Positions 48,590 through 59,218 of a stretch of DNA of 64,000 bases are shown piece by piece (the first letter of the stretch is position 1; every line of letters starts with the position of its first letter). Below the pieces are notes generated by a model. That model ran no database searches, was not told the DNA's origin, and saw nothing but the letters and a program-made list of their open reading frames with translations. A program made the translations under genes and the position numbers. Origin of the DNA: Salvia splendens (lineage: Eukaryota > Streptophyta > Magnoliopsida > Lamiales > Lamiaceae); contig NC_056033.1 in the NCBI RefSeq assembly GCF_004379255.2, forward strand, positions 5,808,172 through 5,872,171, given 5' to 3'.

Positions 48590-50283
48590 TTTATCTTCGA
48601 AGAATGTGATTGAGATTGTTGGTGAGAAGAGGAGTGGTTAAGAACATAAAAAAGAGTGAATGAAGAGGATGAAGAATGAATGGATTTGAATTTTTTTAAA
48701 AAAAGCAACGGCTAGTTATGTGGGAGTTGGTCATACAAAATTAAATGATTCAAATTCAAATCAAGATTAACTACTGATAAATCAATACTTCGTCCTATCT
48801 CATTCAAGATCACCATTTTCTTATATAAAACATAATTTTAGATGAAAATTTTGAGTCCAATAAAGTAGAGAAAAAAATAGTGAAGTATAGTAATGAAGGG
48901 CGATTATAAATATAGAAACGTGATCATTTTGAATGACACTAAAAAGGTATTTTTACATTTTCATTCTGAATTTTACTTTATGGTTCTATTCAATTTTTGA
49001 CATGTTATGAAATGCATTTATTGTGCTTATCATTTATTCAAATTTAAAGAGATTTGTAATGACAAAATAAAAGGAATTTAGCGCACTTTGTGATCATGTG
49101 ATTTTTGCATGTTTTTTACTTTTAGTGTCTATCCATTATTGATTATTTTGTTAATTAATGTTCAAATCATGATATAATGTGTAACTTTTATAAAAAAGAA
49201 AAGATAAATGTACCAATTGTACATGTACATAGTATCCTTAAATTTTTAAATTTAAATAAATTAATTAAAAATTAATTTTGTCATTTATCGTATTATATGT
49301 AGCAATAAGAAAGAAGTGATATAAAAATTTTATGTCAAATCGTAACATGATTATTTCGAGCTTGATTCAAATTAATTATACAATTTTTAGTAAAAAAATA
49401 TTTTTTTACTTGTTTATACAAATATTTAAATTAAAATTTCAATTTTTTTTGAAGTGTTGCAAAATGATTAGTATGAAATTTATTTTAAATCAATTAATAT
49501 TTATAAAACAATTTTCAATGTTAAATGTTAAAAAGAGTTCGATTATATACGTACAATTGTACATTTATCACTACGTGGTGACTATATTGTAGGGTTTAAT
49601 TTACTATTTTTTTATTTAAATTTAAATATGAAGATTATAGAATCATTATGATATATCCAATACTTAATCCGTCAACAAATATTTGTCTCATATTTTCCTT
49701 TTCGGTTTGTTTAGAATCCATAGCATATTTACTTTTACTGTTTTTGGTAATTGGACTAGCAATCTATTTACATTTTATTAACATATAATTCATATTTCAA
49801 ATAAAAGTAGAACTCACACTTTATTAATATTTTCACTTATTTTTTAAAACTTATGTCGTGTCAAAATTGGTCGAATATGCGCGATAGTATTATTTTTTTA
49901 GTAAGAGGCTACACTGAATATTATGATAGCTATTTGGACTAACCCTTGTGACAATTTACTCTAGTTGAATAAGTTAACCTCATCATAAAACTAGCCCAGC
50001 CCAAGAAAAGGGAAAATGTAAATAGATTTATATCAATTTTTAGTTTGTTTTATTATTACAATTGAATCTTGACTAAGACTGAAAACAGTTTTTTTTTTTC
50101 GAAAATAATCCGACTCATGGTAGTGATTGACCTCGGCTAATCGGCTGCTTGATTTTTTTTTATTTTTTTTTCTGATTTGTGTTGTGTACTGGCTAGTTGA
50201 GTTTTATAATTGTATTATTACTATTATTATTTCTTATTATATTTCAAATAAAATAATATGATTAACAAATATACTAATGCTTA
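48590..50283. other. Intergenic, no gene seen
   Basis: The first 100 bases are the 5' flank of the coiled-coil gene. The rest is AT-rich. A Stowaway-like left end may start near 49668 but no right end was found. It ends with TTA (50281-50283), the target site of the next Harbinger element. Confidence 0.5.
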
Positions 50284-52270
50284 GGCCATCCACAACGCTG
50301 TTCCTATACCGTTCCTATACCGTTCCTTAAACCACTATTTGAGGGCCCCACTGTACTTTTTTACTCCATTCCTTAACTAAGGAACGGAACCTGCAACCCT
50401 CCGTTCCTTAACCGTTCCTTAACCGTTCCTTAAATTACTATTCATTCTATTTCAATTTTTATTTTTATTTCCAACTAAATTAAATTAAATAAACACACTA
50501 CAAACATACTTTATTAAAAAACAAACATACTTTATTAAAAAACACACAATATTAAAAAAAATTACAACTTAAACTTAAAAAAATTAAAAAAAACACACAA
50601 TTCAAATCCTAAAAAAATAAAAAACACACAATAAAAAACACACAATTAAACGTGGGAAAATAAAAAAACTACTCCGCCGGCGAATCATCCTCCGGAGGCG
50701 GTCGAGGTTTAGGGGGAGGGGGAAGACCAAGTAGTCCTGCCATATGCACAATTCCGTTCCACCAGGCCGTGAATTGGGCGTACGAGAAGCGGGAAGTGTC
50801 CGCCATTGTGGCGGTTATGTACGCCACCATAAGTGTGTTCGAGCCTCCTTGTGAGCCCGATCCCGAGGCCGACTGGCTTGATTCTCCTCGGCCCTTCCTC
50901 GCTCTAGCCGCTTTCGCCGCCTTCGTCCCTTGCGGACGACGGCGCCCACGGCTAGATCCCTCGTACTCGGCGGCCGTAACCCCAACCTCCTGCGTGCCAC
51001 GATCACTGGGCGCATCGGTGTCACCAGACGAGTACTGGCCGCTCGTCGTGTGCTTCGTCCGCTTTGAGGTTGATCCCGAGCTGGAGCGGACACCACCGGC
51101 CCACCTTTCCTCGTCCTTGACGAGCTGCCAAATATCAACATATTTGAACTGTACACCGGTGTCCTGGTGGAAGGCGCGCATAGCCGCCCTCAGTATGTCG
51201 GCGCCCGAAGCTCCGCTTTGGTAGTGCGCCGCTTCGGAGGAGTAGATCCCGCAGAATTTTTTGACCTGTAAATCGACTCGGCCAAAGTGAGCACGAAGCA
51301 TTGTATATTTGCGCTTCCGGGCCCCTTTCGGCTTAGTCTCGTGGTAGACATCACGGACCTTTTCCCAGAAGCACTTGGCGGCTTGTTGGTTGCCGACGAT
51401 GGGATCATATGAGACGGTGAGCCAGGCGGTGTACACCGCCTTTGTTTCTTCGTTGGTGTAGGGATGCCGGCCCAGATCCTCCGGCTCCTCCTCCTCATCC
51501 TCCTCGGGTGCCTCAGACGCAGCCCTGTAGCTTCCACCGCCTCGGCCTCCTCCCTGAGTGGGTTCAACGGGGATATCCTCCCGAATCTGGGACAAACCCT
51601 GGGAAAGCCGCGAGCCGGAGCCTCGAGCGTAGGCATCCACATCGAAAGTGGGTGGTTGGTACCCACCCGGCGTCGCCGACCCCTGCGTGCCCGGCGTCGA
51701 TGACCCAGAACCACCAAGTGTGTTGTACATGGTCTCCCAATCGCCGAACGCGTTGAGATCCCACCCTCCGGCGCCGCCACCACCGTAATTGCCGTCGCCG
51801 GACATTTTTTGAAGAGATAGAATATGAAAATTGGAGAGAAATTGATGTTGATGTAGGAAGAATAGATGTGTAGTTGTGTATAAAATGAATGAATTAGGTG
51901 TATTTATAGAATAAGAAAATAAAAATAAAAATTAAAAAAATTAAGAAAAAGTTAAAAAAAACGGTAATGTTACCGTTTAAAAAAATTTTTTTTTTTTTTA
52001 AAATTCGATTTTTATAAAAAAAAATAATTATTGCGTCATTGCTGACGTGTCCCACTCGCGGGCCGGCGAGTGGGAAGCACGCACGCACGGGGATCGGCCA
52101 CGTCGCCCAGGCGCGTGGCGGCTTGTTCCGTCCCGCGTTACGTGCCGTCGGCACCCGGCACGGAATGGGAACGGGACGGGAGCGGAATGCAGCGCCGCAA
52201 CGCGTTCCGCGGCGAAACCGTTCCGGCGGAACGGCACGCGGAACGGTTTCGGCACGCGTTGCGGGTGCTC
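50284..52270 (-). mobile_element. PIF/Harbinger-type transposon C (ORF1-only, intact ORF1)
   Basis: 1,987 bp flanked by TTA on both sides (50281-50283, 52271-52273). The left end GGCCATCCACAACGC and the reverse complement of the right, GAGCACCCGCAACGC, match at 11 of 15 positions. Subterminal words repeat: CCGTTCCTTAA/CCGTTCCTATA on the left (50295-50435) and GGAACGG/CCGTTCC on the right (52165-52250). ORF1 is complete, with no transposase. Its promoter and leader would lie in the right end, since the gene runs on the minus strand. Confidence 0.87.
50669..51805 (-). CDS. Harbinger ORF1 (Myb/SANT-like DNA-binding protein), intact
   Basis: 378 residues from ATG 51805 to a stop at 50669-50671. 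The Gly-rich N-terminus (GDGNYGGGGAGGWDLNAFG) and acidic stretch (EDEEEEPEDLG) precede the trihelix/SANT-like segment at about 112-180: PYTNEETKAVYTAWL, IVGNQQAAKCFWEKV, LRAHFGRVDLQVKKF. A basic Ser-rich region (SSRGRRRPQGTKAAKAARAR) looks like a nuclear signal. The C-terminus is a short hydrophobic helix and Pro-rich end. It has the same architecture as the broken ORF1 of element A, though the sequences differ. In the family this protein acts with the transposase to bind ends and bring the complex to the nucleus. Confidence 0.82.
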   Translation of the reverse strand: MSGDGNYGGGGAGGWDLNAFGDWETMYNTLGGSGSSTPGTQGSATPGGYQPPTFDVDAYARGSGSRLSQGLSQIREDIPVEPTQGGGRGGGSYRAASEAPEEDEEEEPEDLGRHPYTNEETKAVYTAWLTVSYDPIVGNQQAAKCFWEKVRDVYHETKPKGARKRKYTMLRAHFGRVDLQVKKFCGIYSSEAAHYQSGASGADILRAAMRAFHQDTGVQFKYVDIWQLVKDEERWAGGVRSSSGSTSKRTKHTTSGQYSSGDTDAPSDRGTQEVGVTAAEYEGSSRGRRRPQGTKAAKAARARKGRGESSQSASGSGSQGGSNTLMVAYITATMADTSRFSYAQFTAWWNGIVHMAGLLGLPPPPKPRPPPEDDSPAE

Positions 52271-52273
52271 TTA

Positions 52274-53573
52274 GGTCGTCTCCTTCATGCAAGCCAACAT
52301 GCAATTGAGTAGCTCCCATATAGTGCAATGGGTCACATCGTGTTTAAGGGAGTATTCATTTAAAAAAGTGGAGTACTTTTTAACTTTTGGTTGTGGCTGG
52401 TTTCGCAACTTGACTGCTACCAAATTTCATATACTACTAGTAGTTATATATTAATGATAGTAGTAGTTCATTAAAAGAACATTTCATTATCCTCACAATT
52501 CATTGTTTTCCTGACATAGACATTGCGTGACTCTTTCAGCATATCATCGACAACCATTATACTAGTAATACTATAGTATATAGTATTACTCTTTTAATAT
52601 GTTTACGTTTTACACATTATGTTCCATTTATGGATGGTATGCTTAAGGGGAACAACTAATTAGTTTATATACTGCACTATTATTAGCCATCGATTTGCCT
52701 TAAACAATTACCTTAATTCATTATTATTAGCCATCAATTTGCCTTAAACATATCAATCCTTTTCCCCTAAAGCGTATGCAAAGAACTCTCATATGCACAA
52801 AACGAACACTTCTATCTGTTTAAATCTTTGGCCAAATTGTCGAAAAAATCATCAAAGTCAATCTTGGAACTTAAAAAAATAAACCAGTTATATTATAAAT
52901 TTCACATTTTTGTCAATTATTCCATAATCTTGAATTCAGGGAAAATTATGTATGATATGACATACGGAAAATATTATGTGAACAAAATGTTCGGCCATGT
53001 ATATAAACAATGTCATTTTAAATTTTTAATACATTTAGTCAATCATGTCTTTAATTTTACTTATTCACATGCCACATCAAAAAATTTCATTACTAGACAA
53101 TTAAGAGAAATACATAAACCTAACATTTGTAAAAGTTGCAAGAACAACTAGAAATTAACTTGTTTTTTAGACAATTTGCCTGAAATCTTTTAAGCTACTC
53201 CTTGACAATGGAGCTTTGAGTTATAAGGTTACCCACTCAAAGTCCAGTCTACACTAGAACACAAATTTACCTTCTTTAATCCCTGAAAACAACAGAAGAG
53301 AAAAACACAAATCTCTTAGACAATAAAATAGTAGTAGTAGTAGTAGTAAAGAAGCAGGATTTTCCGACCAAGAATTAGTTAGATTGAAGTAATACTTGGT
53401 CGCAGTTTCTTGCAACTTGATTTAACTTTCTTAGCATGCTTCTGCTGATCAAACCTTTTACCCCTTCTCTCTCTCTCTCTTGCTCCTACTAGTATTATAT
53501 TTGCCTTGCCATAGATGATCATGAAATTCATTACCACATTCACTTGATAACAAATTTTGTTTATCTTTTTGCC
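52274..53573. other. Intergenic upstream of the FERONIA-like gene
   Basis: AT-rich, with a (TAG)n run at 53330-53348 and a CT-rich stretch at 53464-53480 that may belong to the promoter or leader of the receptor kinase. The 107-codon frame at 52828-53151 is Lys/Asn/Phe-rich like random AT-rich DNA and is not called. Confidence 0.5.
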
Positions 53574-56117
53574 ATGAGAAACATCATTCAACTTCTGGGA
53601 ATTATCACTATTTGCTTCTTAACTTATAACCTAATCGATGTCAAATCCCAAAATCAAACAAACTACGTCCCAATTGATCAGATTTTCTTGAACTGCGGAG
53701 GCCCAAATTCCACCGAATCCGACGGCCGAAAATGGATCTCCGACACCACCTTCTCTCCCTCCACCACCGCAACCGCTGCCACCGCCGCCACACAGAAGCC
53801 CGACGTCAGTCAAGTCCCCTACATGACCGCCCGAGTCTCCCGCTCCAACTTCACCTACACCATCCCAGCATCCCCAGGCCGCGTCTTCCTCCGCCTCCAC
53901 TTCTACTCCGCCGCATACGGAAACCTCACCGCCGCCGACGCCCTCTTCTCTGCCACCTCCAGCGCCTACACCCTCCTGAAAAACTTCAGCGCCGCGCAGA
54001 CCATGGAAGCTCTCCAACTCACTCACATGGTGAAGGAGTTTTCCATTAACATTCCCGCCGGAGAAGAATCTCTCACGGTCACATTCGCGCCGGCTTCTGA
54101 TCACACCAACTCTTACGCTTTCGTGAACGGGATCGAACTCGTGTCGCATCCCGACACTTTCGCCACTGCGTCTGCTCTCGCAGTCGGTCAATCCAGTGGT
54201 TTCCAGATTGACAACGCGACGGCCTTGGAAAACGTCCGCCGCCTTAACGTCGGAGAAAACGCCATCAAGCCGTCCGACGACAACGGACTTTTCCGGTCGT
54301 GGGGAAACGACGATGATTACTTGTTCGGCGCGGCGCATGGTGTCGTCAGAAGACTTGATCCCAACGTGACGGTGGCTGCGCCGGTAAACTACGCGGCGCC
54401 GCTGGGTTTATACACGACGCTGAGATCAATGGGGCCGAATTCGTCTGTTAATCGGAATTCAAATCTTACTTGGTACTTCAAAATTGATTCTGGATTTTCA
54501 TACCTTGTTAGGCTTCATTTCTGTGAGATAAGCGGCGATATATATAAAACGAATCAGATTGTTTTCACCATTTTCTTGAACAAACAGACTGCGGCGGCGG
54601 TGGCGGATGTGATCGCCTGGGCCGGCGGAAATGGAGTTCCGATTCACCGGGATTTTGTGGTGTTCGTCGCTACCGGTCCGTCGCAGCAGAATCTTTGGCT
54701 GGATTTGCATCCTTATACTGCTTCGAGTCCTCAATTCTACGACGCGATCTTGAACGGATTGGAGATTTTCAAGATTAATGACAGTAGAGGGAATCTCGGT
54801 GGCCCGAATCCAACCCTAACCCTACCCGAATCCGACGCTCCTTCAAGCAATAAACCGCCGTCTAAGAATCACTCCGCCGCCATCGGAGGAGGTGTCGGCG
54901 CCGGAGCTTCCGCTCTTCTAGTGGTTGTAATTGTAATCCTAGTTGCTCGCCGCCGCCGAAATGCCGCCGCCGGTGAAGAAGATGGGTGGCTCACTTTATC
55001 AAAGTACGGCAATTCACCTTCGTTATTTTCCGGCACCACCACCACCACCGCCACATCAATCGGCAGCAGCCTCCCTTCGGGACTCTGCCGCCACTTCTCC
55101 TTCGCGGAGATCAAAGCTGCCACAAACAACTTCGATGAGGCTCTCCTCCTCGGCCTCGGCGGCTTCGGAAAAGTCTACCGCGGCGAGGTGGAGATCACCG
55201 ACGGCACCACCACCAAAGTCGCCATCAAACGAGGGAACCCTCTCTCACAGCAAGGGGTGCACGAGTTCCAAACAGAGATCGAGATGCTGTCCAAACTCCG
55301 CCACCGCCACCTCGTCTCCCTCATCGGATTCTGCCAAGAGAAGCACGAGATGATCCTCGTGTACGACTACATGTCGAACGGGACCCTCCGCGAGCATCTC
55401 TACAACGCCCCGAACCCCGCCACCCCGGCCCTCTCCTGGAAGCAGAGGCTCGGGATCTGCATCGGCGCGGCTCGGGGACTGCACTACCTTCACACGGGAG
55501 TGAAACAAACCATCATCCACCGCGACGTGAAGACCACAAACATCCTCTTAGACGAGAAATGGGTGGCGAAGGTGTCCGATTTCGGGCTGTCGAAAACAGG
55601 GCCTTCGATGGAGGACACGCACGTGAGCACCTTAGTGAAGGGGAGCTTCGGGTACCTGGACCCGGAGTACTACAGGAGGCAGCAGCTGACGGAGAAATCA
55701 GACGTGTACTCGTTCGGGGTGGTGCTGTTCGAGGTGCTGTGCGGGCGGCCGCCGCTGATGCGGAAGCTGCCGAAGGAGCAGGTGAGCCTGGCGGAGTGGG
55801 CGCGGCGGTGCTACGAGGAGGGGAGTCTTGGTGGGATAAGGGACCCGTGTCTGGTGGGGAAGATAGCGGCGGAGAGCTTTGAGAAGTTTGCGGAGACGGC
55901 GGCGAAGTGCGTGGATGAAGTGGGGGCGGAGAGGCCGTCGATGGGGGATGTGCTGTGGAATCTGGAGTTCGCGCTGCAGCTGCAGGAGAGCGCGGAGGAG
56001 GGACTTGTGGTTGTTGCCGATGATTTCGATTTGTCGAGGAGTGTTGCTAGTCTGGACTCGAGTGGGGCGACTCCGAGTGCTGTTTTTTCTCAGATTATGA
56101 ATGCGGATGGGCGATGA
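53574..56117 (+). CDS. FERONIA-like receptor kinase (CrRLK1L family)
   Basis: An intronless gene for 847 residues. The signal peptide (about 1-25) is followed by two malectin-like domains (about 35-410), with family motifs FLNCGG, PYMTARV, VRLHFCEI and LDLHPY. A transmembrane helix (about 440-460) follows. The kinase domain at about 515-790 has the glycine loop GLGGFGKV, VAIKRG lysine, HRDVKTTN and SDFGLSK. The C-terminus SAVFSQIMNADGR matches the conserved FERONIA ending, but the Ser/Asp-rich spacer before it is about 30 residues shorter than in Arabidopsis FERONIA as I remember it. The family senses RALF peptides and cell-wall pectin at the plasma membrane and works with LLG proteins in growth, fertilisation and immunity. 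Start at ATG 53574; the in-frame TTG at 53544 is not used. Very GC-rich compared with its flanks. Confidence 0.93.
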   Translation: MRNIIQLLGIITICFLTYNLIDVKSQNQTNYVPIDQIFLNCGGPNSTESDGRKWISDTTFSPSTTATAATAATQKPDVSQVPYMTARVSRSNFTYTIPASPGRVFLRLHFYSAAYGNLTAADALFSATSSAYTLLKNFSAAQTMEALQLTHMVKEFSINIPAGEESLTVTFAPASDHTNSYAFVNGIELVSHPDTFATASALAVGQSSGFQIDNATALENVRRLNVGENAIKPSDDNGLFRSWGNDDDYLFGAAHGVVRRLDPNVTVAAPVNYAAPLGLYTTLRSMGPNSSVNRNSNLTWYFKIDSGFSYLVRLHFCEISGDIYKTNQIVFTIFLNKQTAAAVADVIAWAGGNGVPIHRDFVVFVATGPSQQNLWLDLHPYTASSPQFYDAILNGLEIFKINDSRGNLGGPNPTLTLPESDAPSSNKPPSKNHSAAIGGGVGAGASALLVVVIVILVARRRRNAAAGEEDGWLTLSKYGNSPSLFSGTTTTTATSIGSSLPSGLCRHFSFAEIKAATNNFDEALLLGLGGFGKVYRGEVEITDGTTTKVAIKRGNPLSQQGVHEFQTEIEMLSKLRHRHLVSLIGFCQEKHEMILVYDYMSNGTLREHLYNAPNPATPALSWKQRLGICIGAARGLHYLHTGVKQTIIHRDVKTTNILLDEKWVAKVSDFGLSKTGPSMEDTHVSTLVKGSFGYLDPEYYRRQQLTEKSDVYSFGVVLFEVLCGRPPLMRKLPKEQVSLAEWARRCYEEGSLGGIRDPCLVGKIAAESFEKFAETAAKCVDEVGAERPSMGDVLWNLEFALQLQESAEEGLVVVADDFDLSRSVASLDSSGATPSAVFSQIMNADGR

Positions 56118-56900
56118 ACTCATTCTATGCTGCATTTCGACATTGTATGCACCTGTGTTTTTATGTTGACTCAGAATATTGACTCGTCTGTTGTCACTTG
56201 TAGAGTATCTCAATTCTCAGACTCTCGGTATCGGTTGTGGCATTTGCGATAGGGCTGCAAGAGATACGGGTAATTAGAGAAAATTTAAGAAAAATGAATG
56301 AGCGAACCATAAAATATACTCCCTCCCTCTGTCCTATAAAAATATATGCACTTTTTTAATTTGTGATCGTGCATTTCTTCTTACAAATAGTGTGGTGGGC
56401 ATTAAGTATTACGGAATAGTAAGTTGTAGGAAAAAGATAGAGACAACTAAATACAATAAGATAGCAACAGAGACAACTGCAAAGACTAGAGACCTATTTT
56501 CATACCAGAATTCTAGGAGGTAAGAATTTAATTATTTAAATTAGTTCTAATTCACAAATTGAGAAAAGCATGTATGCAAGTAAAAAAGGGGAAAATCACC
56601 ATTAATACAAATAAATTACCGGTATTAAATTTGTTAATAAGTATGTAAAATTTTGGAAGCTCAGCCAATGCGACTATATTATATGCTATGAATATTTAAT
56701 TTCATTTGTTGATCTGATCCAAGTATTAAATTAAGATTGACTTGGTCCATAATTTCTCCGAATTTAGAGGCCTTCAAATTCTCATCACGTTGTTTGCGGC
56801 ATAGTTTTCTCTCTCCCCCTCAGTGTTTGCTATAATGCTTGATTCCCTTTTCAATGAAATGGTAAAAATCAAGAAGTGATCAAGAAGAAAAGCAGGCAAA
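56118..56900. other. Between the receptor kinase and V-ATPase E
   Basis: Receptor kinase 3' UTR, then AT-rich DNA with a lone Stowaway-type left end at about 56318 (CTCCCTCCCTCTGTCC); no right end found. The last part is the V-ATPase gene promoter and leader. Confidence 0.5.
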
Positions 56901-58356
56901 ATGAACGACCAACAAGTGTCGAAGCAGATACAGCAGATGGTGCAGTTCATCCGCCAAGAAGCCCAAGAGAAAGCCAACGAGATCACCCTTTGCGCCGAAG
57001 AGGTTGCTTTTTCTCCTCAATTTCTTACCATACTATCTCGTAAAATACTCACGATGCCTACACACAGGAATGCAATATCGAGAAACTGCAAATAGTCGAG
57101 GCCGAGAAGAAGAAGATCAGACAGGAATACGAGCGAAAGAGCAAGCAGGTTGACATTCGCAAGAAGATAGAGTACTCGATGCAGCTCAACGCCTCGCGCA
57201 TCCAAGTGCTTCAGGCGCAAGACGACGTCGTGAACGAGATGAAGGACGCTACTCGGAAGGAGCTCCTGCAAGTTGCTGGTAAAAAGACCTCATACAAAGG
57301 TGATACTGATAGATGGAGTATTTATTTATTTTGTGCATGCTAAATAAAAATAGTCTCATTTATGAACGAAAATATGGTAGATGAAGTTTCCACAAATGAA
57401 AATAGACTAATTTTGATGGACATATCAAAATGAAAATATGAGACTGTTTTTCGTGAATGGATGAAATATTTTTTATTTTAAATCTCTATTGAAAGGTCTT
57501 GTCAGAGCGTTGATTATTCAGAGCTTGATGCGGCTCAAGGAGACTTCGGTGCTGTTGAGATGTAGAGAAATGGATGTGAGTGTAGTGAATTCAGTGTTGG
57601 AAGAAGCGAAGCGTGAGTATGCAAAAAAGTCGGGACTCGTGGTCCCGAACGTCGTCGTTGATAAAGTGTATCTGCCGCCTCCACTTACCGACAACAGAAA
57701 CTCCATTGGTCCTTCTTGGTTAGTTAACTATGGTGGCGTTCGGTTGCCATGACTAATATCATGAGACTATCCATCTAGGATTAAGTTGTGAAATTATTTT
57801 AATTGGAGGGGGGGCTATGACTAATTATCATGAGACTATCCATCTAGGATTAAGTTGAAGGGTTCAATCTTATGAACCAAACATGATACATATTTAATCA
57901 TGAGATTTAATCTTGACAACCGAACACCCCCTATATACACTATCATCTTACAACGGATTATAGAGTAACAAAATTTGTCTCACGTCTTAAATTGTTAATA
58001 GTTCTGGAGGGGTAGTTTTGGCTTCCCACGATGGCAAAATAGTATGTGAAAATACCTTGGATGCACGATTAGAACTTGTCTATCGCCAGAAACTTCCCGA
58101 GGTACGTATACTTCATTAGTTCTATTTAAAGTGATATATTTTTAAAAATGAAAACTCTACACTCCCTATTTTCTCTCATATTTTATTATCTTTTCACGTC
58201 ATTAAACAATACTTGCTATATAAAATTTAGTGAGAGAAAAAAAAAGAAATGTTCCGCTTTATATTAGACATAGGAAGTAATAATATCCTTGTCACATGCA
58301 TCATCTTAATCTCAACTCTTTCTTGGTTGCAGATACGCAAGCATCTCTGTGGCTAG
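56901..58356 (+). CDS. VHA-E: V-type proton ATPase subunit E
   Basis: Five exons (56901-57002, 57068-57299, 57496-57718, 58002-58101, 58333-58356) give 226 residues, close to the usual 230. The N-terminal half is a long helix (SKQIQQMVQFIRQEAQEKANEI, then IEKLQIVEAEKKKIRQEY). The C-terminal half has the family segments ALIIQSLMRLKE, VLLRCREMD and SGGVVLASHDGKIVCENTLDAR, and ends IRKHLCG. Subunit E forms the peripheral stalk (stator) with subunit G, holding the V1 catalytic head to the membrane sector as the pump acidifies vacuole and trans-Golgi compartments. Intron 3 carries a MITE. The exon 2 donor at 57300 rather than 57279 was chosen because it keeps the SYK residues aligned with family members. 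Confidence 0.92.
57732..57931. mobile_element. MITE in intron 3 of the V-ATPase E gene
   Basis: 200 bp with inverted ends GGTGGCGTTCGGTTGCCATG and, reversed from the right, GGGGGTGTTCGGTTGTCAAG, flanked by TAT on each side. A roughly 43-base block containing ATGAGACTATCCATCTAGG is directly repeated inside (about 57745 and 57814). The superfamily is not certain. Confidence 0.6.
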
Positions 58357-58722
58357 ATCAAAGCACTACAAAATTCAAGATTAATAAGTGGATTTGCATC
58401 ATTTGTTCGTGTTGGAAATAAGAAACAAACAAGACTAGATCTCAGAGCTTATGCAATCAGTCGACAGAAATGTGCCTCAATTCCTTCATACTATAAAGAA
58501 ACGAAATGTAACACTTTTGAAATATTACAATTAATACGAATACAATGATCTCTAGTCTCTGCTATTTCCTCTTTTTGAATTGCAATTGCGCACACACTAC
58601 GAATGTGGACATTAGAAAAGGAAAAGAAAATAAAGCGAGTTCGATATAATATGTCACACCTTTAAGAAAATGGTGTAAATGAGTCATTTTTAAATTTTAA
58701 GGTTGATTGTACTAGTGTCAAA
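58357..58722. other. 3' flank of the V-ATPase E gene
   Basis: 3' UTR and short intergenic DNA ending at the target site of a hAT-type element. No gene. Confidence 0.5.
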
Positions 58723-59210
58723 CAGGCCCGTCCCTTGGCCCGTGCGGCCGCACAGGGCCCCCAATTTTCAGGGGCCTCTGAAATATTTCAGCCCATATAC
58801 ATGTATTCCTATTTTTTCAGCCCAACAAAGCTATTTCTCTTGTATAGCAACGCCCAGGCCTTTTTCTAGCACCGTGACTCCAATTCTGATCGGTTTCTTT
58901 TCCCGATCGTAGACCTGGGAGCCGCCTGTTCGTGTTCGGTGTTCCTCATCGACAAACGCCGCAACAGGGACCAGCTCACCAGAGCCATCGTTGATCGCTT
59001 CTGCAGCGCCTGCCATCGTCGGCCATTGCGATTGGGAGCTGCGCAAACGCATCAATTTGTCTTTTTTTCTATAGTATATTTATTTAAAATGCATTGTCTT
59101 TTTTTCTTTAATTATCATATAGCTTTAAAATACATTGTCTTTTTTTCTATAGTGGTAGGCCTCATTTTAGATTTTTGCACAGAGCCTCTGATTTTGTCGG
59201 GACGGCCCTG
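58723..59210. mobile_element. hAT-type MITE
   Basis: 488 bp. The left end CAGGCCCGTCCC and the reverse complement of the right, CAGGGCCGTCCC, are inverted repeats. The flanks GTGTCAAA (58715-58722) and GTGTCAAT (59211-59218) are an 8-bp duplication with one difference. CAGGG-type ends plus 8 bp point to hAT. Short open frames inside carry no transposase motif. Confidence 0.8.
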
Positions 59211-59218
59211 GTGTCAAT

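Noticed and set aside
52828..53151. 107-codon open frame upstream of the receptor kinase
   Set aside because: Lys/Asn/Phe/Ile-rich, as expected from AT-rich DNA; no domain, no splice partners, no start context.
53631..54338. Long minus-strand frame opposite the FERONIA-like gene
   Set aside because: Mirror of a GC-rich coding sequence with strong third-position bias; the residue pattern is low-complexity Gly/Val/Glu with no domain.
57279..57299. Earlier donor at 57279 for V-ATPase E exon 2
   Set aside because: It keeps frame but removes the residues up to SYK that align with the family segment before the ALIIQSL helix; the donor at 57300 fits better.
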